Of a DNA stretch of 9,463 nt, positions 1-5,411 are shown one piece after another. Where the stretch lies: NCBI GenBank assembly GCA_947379865.1, contig CANCOY010000128.1, positions 1 to 9,463 of the forward strand, in the 5' to 3' direction. The stretch comes from Acetobacteraceae bacterium. Lineage in GTDB: Bacteria > Pseudomonadota > Alphaproteobacteria > Zavarziniales > Zavarziniaceae. The translations under genes and the position numbers were made by a program. A model generated the notes under the pieces. That model was given only the letters and a program-made list of their open reading frames with translations, was not told the origin of the DNA and did no database searches. Within the stretch, counting starts at the first letter, position 1. Each line of letters starts with the position of its first letter.

Positions 1-147
1 TATGCCGAACCCTACCTGTCATCCAACCAGCGGACCCAGGCCATGACACCCTTCATCAACCGCTATAACCTCACCCGTCCGCACTCCGCTCACAAAGGCA
101 TCAGCCCGTGGCAGAGACTGAATAACCTTCTTGGATTCGACACCTAG
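1..147 (+). CDS. IS481-like transposase, C-terminal end (cut by window edge)
   Basis: The open frame enters from the left edge and stops at TAG (145-147), giving 48 residues. The segment reads FINRYNLTRPHSAHKGISPW and then WQRLNNLLGFDT at the end. The pattern 'Y-N-x-x-R-P-H-S-A-x-x-G-x-x-P' is typical of the C-terminal end of DDE integrase-core transposases of the IS481 and IS3 groups, after the catalytic glutamate. The catalytic residues lie outside the window, so I cannot tell whether the copy is intact. I could not recognise the terminal inverted repeat in the 120 bases that follow. IS481 is preferred over IS3 because of the short tail after the RPHSA motif, but this is a family-level impression. 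Confidence 0.68.
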   Translation, partial: YAEPYLSSNQRTQAMTPFINRYNLTRPHSAHKGISPWQRLNNLLGFDT

Positions 148-266
148 GCAAGGCACGAGGGCGAGGGCCGTTCCGTAAGCGACGCGCATGCACGATTTTG
201 GTCAAACCCGTGCCAGACCATGCAGGGCAGACTTGCCACCGCCGCCGACCCTGCCAAACTAGGGCA

Positions 267-596
267 ATGACCGAAACACGCATGGCAAAATTTCAGGTTG
301 GACAGGTGGTGAAGCATCGCTTCTTCCCCTTCCGTGGCGTCATTTTTGACGTGGATCCCGTCTTCGCCAACACCGAGGAGTGGTGGCTGGCGATTCCCGC
401 CGAGATGCGGCCACGCAAGGACCAGCCCTATTACCACCTGCTCGCGGAAAACGCCTCGAGCACCTATGTGGCCTATGTGTCGGAGCAGAACCTGCTGCCC
501 GACCCCACCGGCCCCGTGGGGCACCCGGACGTGGCCGACGTGTTTGGCCCCTATGAGAACGGCTTCTATGAAGTACGGCGCGGTGCTGCGAACTGA
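267..596 (+). CDS. hspQ: HspQ, heat-shock / hemimethylated-DNA-binding (YccV-like) protein
   Basis: A protein of 109 residues that matches the HspQ/YccV family almost end to end. Visible signatures are KFQVGQVVKHRFFPFRGVIF near the N-terminus, DVDPVFANTEEWW, RPRKDQPYYHLLAEN, and YVAYVSEQNLLPD near the C-terminal third. In enterobacteria HspQ binds hemimethylated DNA and is a specificity factor for Lon protease; by family it is cytosolic. The ATG at 267 is chosen over the upstream ATG at 198 because the extra 23 residues are low-quality and unlike the family, while AGGG lies just before 267; an ATG at 282 is also possible. A weak promoter-like pair, TTGCCA (233-238) and AAACTA (256-261) with a 17-base spacer, lies just upstream. 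Downstream, the same frame continues past the stop into an unrelated remnant. The family assignment is secure. Confidence 0.93.
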   Translation: MTETRMAKFQVGQVVKHRFFPFRGVIFDVDPVFANTEEWWLAIPAEMRPRKDQPYYHLLAENASSTYVAYVSEQNLLPDPTGPVGHPDVADVFGPYENGFYEVRRGAAN

Positions 597-728
597 CGCA
601 AAAAGGGGCGGCCGGAGCAGCAGGCATTTGATCGCCTGAAAGTCGCACTGGCCCACGCCTTCGCCGCCCCCGACCCCACATTCCATGCTCTGGCGGCGGC
701 AAAGGTGATCGCGCGCAGCAAGGCGTGA
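597..728 (+). pseudogene. Start-less coding remnant, resembling a small antitoxin C-terminus
   Basis: Directly after the hspQ stop, in the same frame, 43 sense codons run to TGA (726-728). The translation includes EQQAFDRLKVALAHAFAAPD and ends VIARSKA. It has no ATG and no clear ribosome site. The short helical 'RL..AL..AF..PD' pattern and basic end resemble C-termini of small RHH or stability-determinant-type antitoxins. An ATG follows six bases after the stop (735), the spacing expected for a toxin partner. That second frame starts MAGVRL, and a different frame then gives RHRLDALSYLDIAEQA, faintly ParE-like, before running into the end of the minus-strand antitoxin gene. My reading is a decayed toxin-antitoxin pair whose first part was lost when it was joined to hspQ. 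The resemblance is by eye only; it could be noncoding. Confidence 0.28.
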
Positions 729-820
729 AGGAAGATGGCTGGCGTCCGCCTTCAGGAAGAAGCCGGCATCGGCTGGACGCCCTGTCCTATTTGGATATTG
801 CCGAACAGGCGCTCGCCCCC

Positions 821-1174
821 CTATCCAGCCTTGCGGTGAGGCTCCAACGCCTTCAGCGCATTTAGGGGATCGCGGCTCAGGATGCGAAACAGGGCGCGCG
901 CGGCGGGGTCGATGCGCACCCTGCCCTGCTCCCAGTTTCGAAGCGTCGCGACAGGAATTTGCAGGGTCCTGGCAAACTCCACCTGGGTCATGCCGATCCG
1001 GGCCCGGATGTGGGCAGGCGGAAGCTCCTCGATGAAGGTGCCAAGGGCTGCCGCAGGATCTTCCCCGTCCTCGCGCATATGCCTGGCGATGTCTGCCTCG
1101 CCCGTTGCCGCGATCATTGCACGATCAACCTTCGGCTGCGCGGCCTTGATCTGTTCCAGTGTCATGCGTGCCAT
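821..1174 (-). CDS. XRE/HTH-type antitoxin paired with BrnT
   Basis: A protein of 117 residues. Residues about 57-85 (IRARIGMTQVEFARTLQIPV, then TLRNWEQGR) form a classic Cro/C1-type helix-turn-helix: 'GMTQ.EFA..L.I...TLRNWEQGR'. The N-terminal half carries an acidic stretch, REDGEDPAAA, likely the linker or toxin-binding part. The gene follows brnT on the same strand and its ATG lies 13 bases inside the end of brnT, so the two are one operon. By family role it should bind and neutralise the toxin and repress the shared promoter; the palindrome at 1437-1451 is the obvious candidate site. The classical partner of BrnT is BrnA, a ribbon-helix-helix protein; an HTH partner is the less classical pairing. 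A second in-frame ATG three codons downstream is an alternative start. Confidence 0.85.
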   Translation of the reverse strand: MARMTLEQIKAAQPKVDRAMIAATGEADIARHMREDGEDPAAALGTFIEELPPAHIRARIGMTQVEFARTLQIPVATLRNWEQGRVRIDPAARALFRILSRDPLNALKALEPHRKAG

Positions 1175-1425
1175 AATCCGCGCTCCTTCCTGTTGGCCAG
1201 CCGGGCCGAGATGATCCAGCGGATGTCTTCCCGGTCTGTGTAGATCACGGCGAGCACAATGCCGTCGACCTCCCCAATGGCCTTGATGCGAACCTCACCG
1301 TAGTCGGCGCGGTCATCAATCGAGGTGAGAACGCGGCCAAAGAAAATCTGGGCCGCGAAATCGAATCCGAAGCCACGATCCTGAAGGTTTCTGTCACTTT
1401 TGGCATCGTGCCAGCCGAACTCCAT
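1162..1425 (-). CDS. brnT: BrnT family ribonuclease toxin
   Basis: An 87-residue protein with the BrnT layout. The N-terminal 'EF.W..AKS..N' is followed by GFDFAAQIFFGRVLT, then DDRADYGEVRIKAIGEVDG, then VLAVIYTDRED and the hallmark end RWIISARLANRKER. BrnT toxins are RelE-fold ribonucleases that block translation when released from their antitoxin. Toxin precedes antitoxin, the order usual for brnTA, and the reading frames overlap by 13 bases. The start is fixed by the family: the W-x-x-x-K-S-x-x-N block begins within six residues of this ATG. The -10 box ends about seven bases before the ATG, so the transcript would have almost no leader and no Shine-Dalgarno site. The gene looks full length and intact. 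Confidence 0.9.
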   Translation of the reverse strand: MEFGWHDAKSDRNLQDRGFGFDFAAQIFFGRVLTSIDDRADYGEVRIKAIGEVDGIVLAVIYTDREDIRWIISARLANRKERGLWHA

Positions 1426-1432
1426 CTGGATG

Positions 1433-1461
1433 AATATACGCTGTCAGCGTAGCTTCAACAA
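1433..1461 (-). promoter_or_regulatory. Predicted sigma-70 promoter of brnT-antitoxin operon
   Basis: Read on the minus strand, TTGTTG (1461-1456) and TATATT (1438-1433) are separated by exactly 17 bases. The start point would fall about six or seven bases further, at or next to the A of the brnT ATG, predicting a leaderless or nearly leaderless mRNA. The -35 box lies only three bases from the edge of the 111-base repeat, so the promoter sits in backbone DNA rather than in the repeat. This is a pattern match by eye. Confidence 0.55.
1437..1451. promoter_or_regulatory. Perfect 15-base palindrome, likely toxin-antitoxin operator
   Basis: TACGCTG-T-CAGCGTA is a perfect 7-1-7 inverted repeat. 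It covers the last two bases of the -10 box and most of the -35/-10 spacer of the brnT promoter. A repressor dimer bound here would exclude RNA polymerase, which is how toxin-antitoxin operons are normally autoregulated. The likely ligand is the HTH antitoxin encoded downstream, alone or with BrnT. The palindrome is seen; binding is inferred. Confidence 0.55.
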
Positions 1462-1464
1462 CCA

Positions 1465-1575
1465 AAATACAAAAGGGCAGCCCCGCTTGCGCCGGGCCAC
1501 CCTTTTGGTGCTGTCCCCCTGTAGCCGGGAGTTGATCAGAACCTCAGTGGGCACCACCGCCGACGCCGGCGGCGG
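1465..1575. repeat. Left copy of 111-base perfect direct repeat (island boundary)
   Basis: This segment is identical, base for base, to 9202-9312. Read on the minus strand it contains the last ten sense codons and stop (TGA at 1546-1544) of the gene whose full copy is at the right end, then about 37 bases of 3' UTR, then its terminator hairpin. Upstream of these codons the sequence is unrelated, so only the gene's tail is present. An ATG at 1600-1598 in frame with this tail would give an 18-residue peptide (MAWGGAITTAAGVGGGAH), which I take as chance. Homology ends sharply on both sides (A versus C on the left, T versus C on the right). The copy reads as an attachment-site-like scar left of the hsd island. 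Confidence 0.9.
1471..1506 (-). terminator. Rho-independent terminator, left (duplicated) copy
   Basis: On the minus strand the RNA would form a 13-pair stem, AAAAGGGUGGCCC against GGGCUGCCCUUUU, including two G-U pairs, with a ten-base loop, followed by a short U-rich run. Read on the plus strand the two wobble positions become C-A mismatches, so the structure is optimised for minus-strand transcription. In this left copy no complete gene feeds it; it would only stop leftward transcription leaving the island before it reaches brnT. Confidence 0.6.
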
Positions 1576-1770
1576 TGGTGATTGCCCCGCCCCAAGCCAT
1601 CTCGACCCAACCCATTATTGTTGAATTTTCAATTGATTTTACGCCTAAACGGAGTCACCACTCCTTATGTATGGTGGCTTGAGTGTAATGGCGCCGTGGT
1701 AAACAACCTTTAACTTACCCGTCGCCCCCGCAATGGCCCCGTCATCCCTGGTTCAGGAAACGGGTACGAG
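1576..1770 (+). promoter_or_regulatory. Leader / promoter region of the hsd operon, no gene
   Basis: This 195-base stretch lies between the left repeat and hsdM and must hold the operon promoter if the island is self-sufficient. It is AT-rich around 1612-1650 compared with its surroundings and includes a small palindrome, TTGAA-TT-TTCAA (1621-1632). CACCA (1656-1660) and TGGTG (1672-1676) form a weak inverted repeat. Several -35-like words occur (TTGTTG at 1618, TTGATT at 1633, TTGAGT at 1679), but none has a good -10 at a normal distance. The closest pairing is TTGAGT with TAAACA (1700-1705) over a short 15-base spacer. I do not assign a start site. Confidence 0.35.
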
Positions 1771-3426
1771 ATGGCGCAGCAAACCCCGGAAAACACCCGG
1801 CCCGCCAAGAGTGGCAGCGGGAGTGACCTTGGCTTTGAGACCGATCTGTTCAAGGCGGCCGACAAGCTGCGCGGCAGCCTTGAGCCGTCGGACTACAAGC
1901 ATGTGGCCCTTGGCCTGATCTTCCTCAAATACCTGTCGGAGGCGTTCGAGGCGCAGCACGCCCTCTTGCAGCAGGAAGAGTTTGCCGATGCGGAAGACCC
2001 TGAGGAATACCTCGCCCACAATGTCTTCTGGGTGCCGCCCGCCGCGCGGTGGAGCCATCTGCAGGCCCATGCCCGCCAGCCAGAAATCACCTTTGAGGAT
2101 GTCGCCACCGGGCGCCCGCGCAAGGGCGACATCGGCAACCTGATCGACAATGCCATGGAGGCCATCGAGAGGGAGAACGCCCGGGTCCTCAAGGATGTCC
2201 TGTTCAAGGAATACGGGCGCGCGCAGTACGACAAGACCATGCTGGGCGAGTTGATCGACCTCTTTTCCAACATCGACATGGGGGGCAGCACCAGCACCGC
2301 CCGCGACCGGCTGGGCCGCGCCTATGAATATTTCATCTCGCAGTTTGCCGGTGCCGAAGGCCGGCGCGGCGGCGAGTTCTATACCCCGCGCTCTGTGGTG
2401 CAGACGCTGGTGGAAATGCTGGAACCCCATGCGGGCCGCGTCTATGACCCCTGCTGCGGCTCGGGCGGGATGTTTGTCCAGTCGGAAAAATTCATCGCCG
2501 CCCATGCCCACCGCCGCAAGGACGGCTCACCCGGCCGCCCCAACATCGCCATCTATGGGCAGGAACGAACCCACACCACCTGGCGCCTGTGCCGCATGAA
2601 TCTGGCCGTGCGTGGCATTGACGCCGACGTGCGCTGGAACAATGAGGGCAGCTTCCTGCGCAACGAATTTGCCCAGACCCGGTTCGACTTCATCCTGGCC
2701 AACCCGCCCTTCAACATCTCCGACTGGTGGCAACCCCAGCTGGAGGGCGACGCGCGCTGGGCCTATGGCACCCCGCCCCAGGGCAATGCCAATTTCGCCT
2801 GGCTGCAACACATCCTGTATCACCTTGCCCCCCGTGGCACGGCGGGGGTGGTGCTGGCCAATGGCTCCATGTCGTCGCAGCAATCGGGCGAGGGCGAGAT
2901 CCGCAAGGCCATGATCGAGGCCGACCAGGTGGACTGCATGGTGGCCCTGCCCGGCCAGCTCTTCTATTCAACCCAGATCCCCGCCTGCCTGTGGCTCCTT
3001 GCCCGCGACAAGAGTGCCAACGGCCACCGCGACCGCCGGGGCGAAATCCTGTTTATCGACGCCCGCAAACTGGGCCATCTGGTGGACCGCACCCGCCGCG
3101 AACTCTCGGACGACGAGATCGCCCTGATCGCCCGCACCTATCACCGCTGGCGCAGCCGACCGGAAACCCTCGCGGAGGCTGGGCTGGAGCCTTATGTCGA
3201 CGATCCAGGCTTCTGCCGGGCGGCATCGCTGGACGAGGTGCGCAGACATGGGCATGTGCTAACGCCGGGACGCTATGTGGGCGCGGCGGATGTGGAGGAT
3301 GACGGCGTCAGTTTCGAGGAACGCTTTGGGGCGCTGCGGGCGAAGCTGGCGGAGCAGTTTCAGGCGGGACGGGAGTTGGAGGGGCGGATCGAGGCAGCCT
3401 TGGTGGGGGGCCGGTCACTTGGATAG
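1771..3426 (+). CDS. hsdM: Type I restriction-modification methyltransferase subunit HsdM
   Basis: A full-length 551-residue HsdM. The N-terminal helical domain (residues about 20-190) has the family signature DLFKAADKLRGSLEPSDYKH and VALGLIFLKYLSEAFEA. GGEFYTPRSVV (200-210) precedes the SAM-binding motif I DPCCGSGGMF (226-235). The catalytic motif IV is NPPF (311-314) in FILANPPFNISDWW, which marks an N6-adenine methyltransferase. Further C-terminal motifs include GTAGVVLANGSMSS and the 'ALPGQLFYSTQIPACLWLL' block. Two HsdM with one HsdS form the methyltransferase; with HsdR the complex restricts unmethylated DNA. The ATG has GGG six bases and AGGAA eleven bases upstream. It is the first gene of the island operon, and its stop overlaps the start proposed for hsdS. 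No catalytic residue appears to be missing. Confidence 0.97.
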   Translation: MAQQTPENTRPAKSGSGSDLGFETDLFKAADKLRGSLEPSDYKHVALGLIFLKYLSEAFEAQHALLQQEEFADAEDPEEYLAHNVFWVPPAARWSHLQAHARQPEITFEDVATGRPRKGDIGNLIDNAMEAIERENARVLKDVLFKEYGRAQYDKTMLGELIDLFSNIDMGGSTSTARDRLGRAYEYFISQFAGAEGRRGGEFYTPRSVVQTLVEMLEPHAGRVYDPCCGSGGMFVQSEKFIAAHAHRRKDGSPGRPNIAIYGQERTHTTWRLCRMNLAVRGIDADVRWNNEGSFLRNEFAQTRFDFILANPPFNISDWWQPQLEGDARWAYGTPPQGNANFAWLQHILYHLAPRGTAGVVLANGSMSSQQSGEGEIRKAMIEADQVDCMVALPGQLFYSTQIPACLWLLARDKSANGHRDRRGEILFIDARKLGHLVDRTRRELSDDEIALIARTYHRWRSRPETLAEAGLEPYVDDPGFCRAASLDEVRRHGHVLTPGRYVGAADVEDDGVSFEERFGALRAKLAEQFQAGRELEGRIEAALVGGRSLG

Positions 3427-4666
3427 GTGGCGTAGCCTGATGCTAGGACAGTTGATAAGCCTGCAACGCGGACATGACTTGCCCTCCGAGTTGCGCCAAT
3501 CTGGACTCGTGCCAGTTATGGGCTCATTCGGCATCACCGGTTACCATAATAAGGCAAAGGCAAAAGCACCTGGTGTTATAATTGGCCGCAGTGGGTCCTC
3601 TGCTGGAGTAGTATCATTTGTTAATGAAGATTATTGGCCTTTGAACACATGCTTATTCTCAACAAATTTCTATGGAAACAACCCTAAATTTGTTTATTAT
3701 TTTCTGTTTACAATTGATTTTATATCGTATAATTCTGGAAGCGCACAACCATCGTTAAATCGAAATCAAATATATACTATACCAATTTCAGTACCAGATG
3801 GTTGTTTACAAGATGCAATTGCTGACATCCTTGGGGCCCTCGATGACAAGATCGAACTCAACCGCCGCATGAACGAGACGCTGGAGGCAATGGCGCAGGC
3901 GATCTTCCGCGACTGGTTCGTCGATTTCGGCCCCGTCCGCCGCAAGCTGGAAGGCGCCACAGACCCCATCTCAATCATGGGCGCCCTGACGCCTGATCCC
4001 GCCCGCGCGGCTGAACTGGCGGTGTTGTTTCCCGACACACTCGGAGAGGACGGGTTACCCGTGGGGTGGAGTTACCGCTCTATTGGCGACCTCGTTGACA
4101 TCACCGGCGGCTCGACACCGAGCACGGCTGACGAGCATCTTTGGCAACCAGCTGAACATCGCTGGGTGACACCCAAGGACCTCTCCAACATGTCTGACCT
4201 GGCCCTGTTCGAAACGGGACGCAGGATCAGCTCGGCGGGCCTTTCTAAGATTACGTCTGGTCTTCTGCCTGCTGGAACGGTCCTGCTCTCATCACGCGCG
4301 CCTATCGGCTATCTCGCCATCGCCCAAGCGCCTGTTGCCATCAATCAGGGTTTCATCGCGCTGAAGCCGACGGGGGATCTTGGCGGACCCTACCTCTATC
4401 TCTGGTGCAAAGCGAATATGGAGGCGATCCTCGCCAACGCGAACGGCTCGACATTCCAGGAAATCAGCAAGAAAAACTTCCGCCCGATCACATCGGCAGT
4501 GCCAGATGACGGCGCAATCTGCCGCGCTTTCGGGAAGATTGCCGAGCCGATGTTTGCACGCATTGTCAGCGCCGCCGACGAAAACCGCACCCTCGCTGAA
4601 ACCCGCGACTACCTGCTCCCCCGCCTGATGTCAGGCGAGGTGAGGGTTTACTCTAACCCTGCTTGA
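3419..4666 (+). CDS. hsdS: Type I restriction-modification specificity subunit HsdS
   Basis: Two target recognition domains joined by a conserved spacer, as in all HsdS. With the TTG start, TRD1 is residues about 1-135 (LGQLISLQRGHDLP, GITGYHN, YWPLNTCLF, PSLNRNQIYTIPI). The central helix is about 137-180 (ILGALDDKIELNRRMNETLE, then FRDWFVDFGPVRRKLEG). TRD2 starts at GWSYRSIGDLVDITGGSTPS, and the closing helix ENRTLAETRDYLLPRLMSGE repeats the central one. The TTG at 3419 is preferred because the conserved 'W....LG' opening (WRSLMLG) needs codons before the ATG at 3440, and GGTGGGGGG lies eight bases upstream. The ATG at 3440, preceded by AGGTGG, is the alternative. The proposed start overlaps the hsdM stop by eight bases. 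TRD1 is very AT-rich (about 26% GC over 3661-3780), unlike the rest of the gene, which suggests domain exchange. The target sequence cannot be read from this. Confidence 0.93.
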   Translation: MDRWRSLMLGQLISLQRGHDLPSELRQSGLVPVMGSFGITGYHNKAKAKAPGVIIGRSGSSAGVVSFVNEDYWPLNTCLFSTNFYGNNPKFVYYFLFTIDFISYNSGSAQPSLNRNQIYTIPISVPDGCLQDAIADILGALDDKIELNRRMNETLEAMAQAIFRDWFVDFGPVRRKLEGATDPISIMGALTPDPARAAELAVLFPDTLGEDGLPVGWSYRSIGDLVDITGGSTPSTADEHLWQPAEHRWVTPKDLSNMSDLALFETGRRISSAGLSKITSGLLPAGTVLLSSRAPIGYLAIAQAPVAINQGFIALKPTGDLGGPYLYLWCKANMEAILANANGSTFQEISKKNFRPITSAVPDDGAICRAFGKIAEPMFARIVSAADENRTLAETRDYLLPRLMSGEVRVYSNPA

Positions 4667-4705
4667 TTCAAGCAATTGTGCAATGAATCTAGGACGGACC
4701 AAGAC

Positions 4706-5251
4706 ATGGTCATGATCACGCATTATGGGCTGTTCTGGTCAGAGCGCGACGTGCACTGGGCAGGTGCGAGAGGTAACCCGGGACAGCTTCTGGGCCGGGA
4801 ACGAAAGCCCCTTGGTCGCAGGGGAGCACCAACCATAGCTGAGAGAAAGACTGTAAAAAACTACAATAGTTATGTTGGAATTTACTGTCTGTATGGCTCT
4901 GGGGACCTTTTGTACATCGGTGAAGCTGGACTTGGAACAAAGAGTTCTCTTTTCGGAAGGCTCAAGGAGCATAGGAAGGGCCCTATGTCTGGCCGTTGGG
5001 ACAGTTTTTCATGGTTTGGCAGGGAAGGTATCGGCAAAGACACAAGCGCAAGCGCGTTGACAGCCATGCAGCAACTGGAAGCGGTAACGATTGCCATCAT
5101 CAACCCCGGCTTCAACCGCCAGTCTGGCACCTTTAGCGGCGCTACCCAGGTTTTTCAGGTTCCCCATTCTGACGCGGAAGGCGATATCGAGACGAAACTG
5201 GAACGGTTGGCGAAACAGATACGGGATGCCCTGCCGGAGAGCAAACCATGA
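4706..5251 (+). CDS. GIY-YIG nuclease-domain protein embedded in the hsd operon
   Basis: A 181-residue protein. The GIY-YIG core begins at VGIYCLY (57-63) and LLYIGEAG (68-75), giving both signature tripeptides. SLFGRLKEHRKG (81-92) supplies the expected arginine (R85) and histidine, followed by WDSFSWFG. QQLEAVTIAIINPGFN (122-137) supplies the catalytic glutamate (E125) and the asparagine. All key positions of an active GIY-YIG nuclease are therefore present. The N-terminal 55 residues (HYGLFWSERDVHWAG, GQLLGRERKPLGRRG) form a basic extension that may bind DNA. The C-terminus is a charged helix. The ATG at 4706 is chosen with GGA seven bases upstream; a TTG at 4676 and an ATG at 4712 are alternatives. 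The gene starts 39 bases after hsdS on the same strand and is probably co-transcribed. Its substrate is unknown; an added defence effector or a selfish homing-like nuclease are both possible. Confidence 0.85.
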   Translation: MVMITHYGLFWSERDVHWAGARGNPGQLLGRERKPLGRRGAPTIAERKTVKNYNSYVGIYCLYGSGDLLYIGEAGLGTKSSLFGRLKEHRKGPMSGRWDSFSWFGREGIGKDTSASALTAMQQLEAVTIAIINPGFNRQSGTFSGATQVFQVPHSDAEGDIETKLERLAKQIRDALPESKP

Positions 5252-5298
5252 GTGCCCGCCTGCGCCGTCCACCAGCCCCAAACCGTGGGAGGTCTTAA

Positions 5299-5328
5299 TT
5301 GACTTTTAACCCCCCATCATCATATTGG
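5299..5328 (+). promoter_or_regulatory. Weak internal promoter candidate before the NYN gene
   Basis: TTGACT (5299-5304) is a near-consensus -35 box. TATTGG (5323-5328) follows after 18 bases and is only a fair -10. The region is locally AT-rich and lies right after the GIY-YIG gene. If real, it would give the NYN-hsdR pair its own transcript, with an approximately 75-base leader containing the hairpins described separately. Confidence 0.3.
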
Positions 5329-5340
5329 ATTACATATCTC

Positions 5341-5362
5341 CCTTGGCGCTTCGGGGCCAAGG
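5341..5362 (+). other. Hairpin 1 with C(UUCG)G loop in NYN leader
   Basis: CCTTGGC (5341-5347) pairs with GCCAAGG (5356-5362). The loop holds C-TTCG-G (5349-5354), the exceptionally stable UUCG tetraloop motif, with one G-G mismatch below it. No U-tract follows, so it is not a standard intrinsic terminator. It may be an RNA stability or attenuation element. Confidence 0.55.
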
Positions 5363-5365
5363 TGC

Positions 5366-5389
5366 GCGGCGGCTCTTCGGGGCCGCCGC
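5366..5389 (+). other. Hairpin 2 with C(UUCG)G loop in NYN leader
   Basis: GCGGCGGC (5366-5373) pairs with GCCGCCGC (5382-5389). The stem extends through a U-G and a C-G pair to close a UUCG tetraloop (5376-5379), making a ten-pair stem. No U-tract follows. The right arm (5382-5388) can alternatively pair with 5398-5404. Confidence 0.6.
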
Positions 5390-5404
5390 TGCTTCTCCGG
5401 CGGC
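5382..5404 (+). promoter_or_regulatory. Alternative hairpin 3, ending just before the NYN start
   Basis: GCCGCCG (5382-5388) can pair with CGGCGGC (5398-5404) around a nine-base loop. It uses the right arm of hairpin 2, so the two are mutually exclusive. CGGCGGC is also the only purine-rich segment near the GTG start at 5412, so hairpin 3 would hide the ribosome entry site while hairpin 2 would expose it. The pairing is seen; the switching is inferred. Confidence 0.4.
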
Positions 5405-5411
5405 ATGAACC

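Noticed and set aside
144..686. Long minus-strand open frame (180 codons) opposite hspQ
   Set aside because: It is a shadow of the GC-rich hspQ gene; the translation has no family character, while the plus strand gives a clear HspQ.
1465..1575. Possibility that the 111-base repeat is a REP-like or insertion-sequence end
   Set aside because: The right copy is continuous coding sequence plus terminator of a gene, so the repeat is explained as a duplicated gene tail; no terminal inverted repeats flank it.
1544..1600. Minus-strand 18-codon frame ending in the copied gene tail
   Set aside because: The ATG occurs by chance at the junction upstream of the duplicated codons; no ribosome site is visible and the product would be a short Gly/Ala peptide.
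1400..1624. Plus-strand open frame of 74 codons across the left repeat
   Set aside because: It runs through the brnT promoter and the terminator hairpin, has no ribosome site and no recognisable protein pattern.
2727..3302. Plus-strand open frame of 191 codons inside hsdM
   Set aside because: It overlaps the conserved methyltransferase coding region in another frame and is rich in Pro/Gly/Arg, the usual sign of an out-of-frame GC-rich shadow.
5248..5298. 16-codon frame starting at an ATGA overlap with the GIY-YIG gene stop
   Set aside because: The overlap looks like coupling, but the product is a very short Arg/Pro-rich peptide with no family pattern; at most a worn-down gene start.
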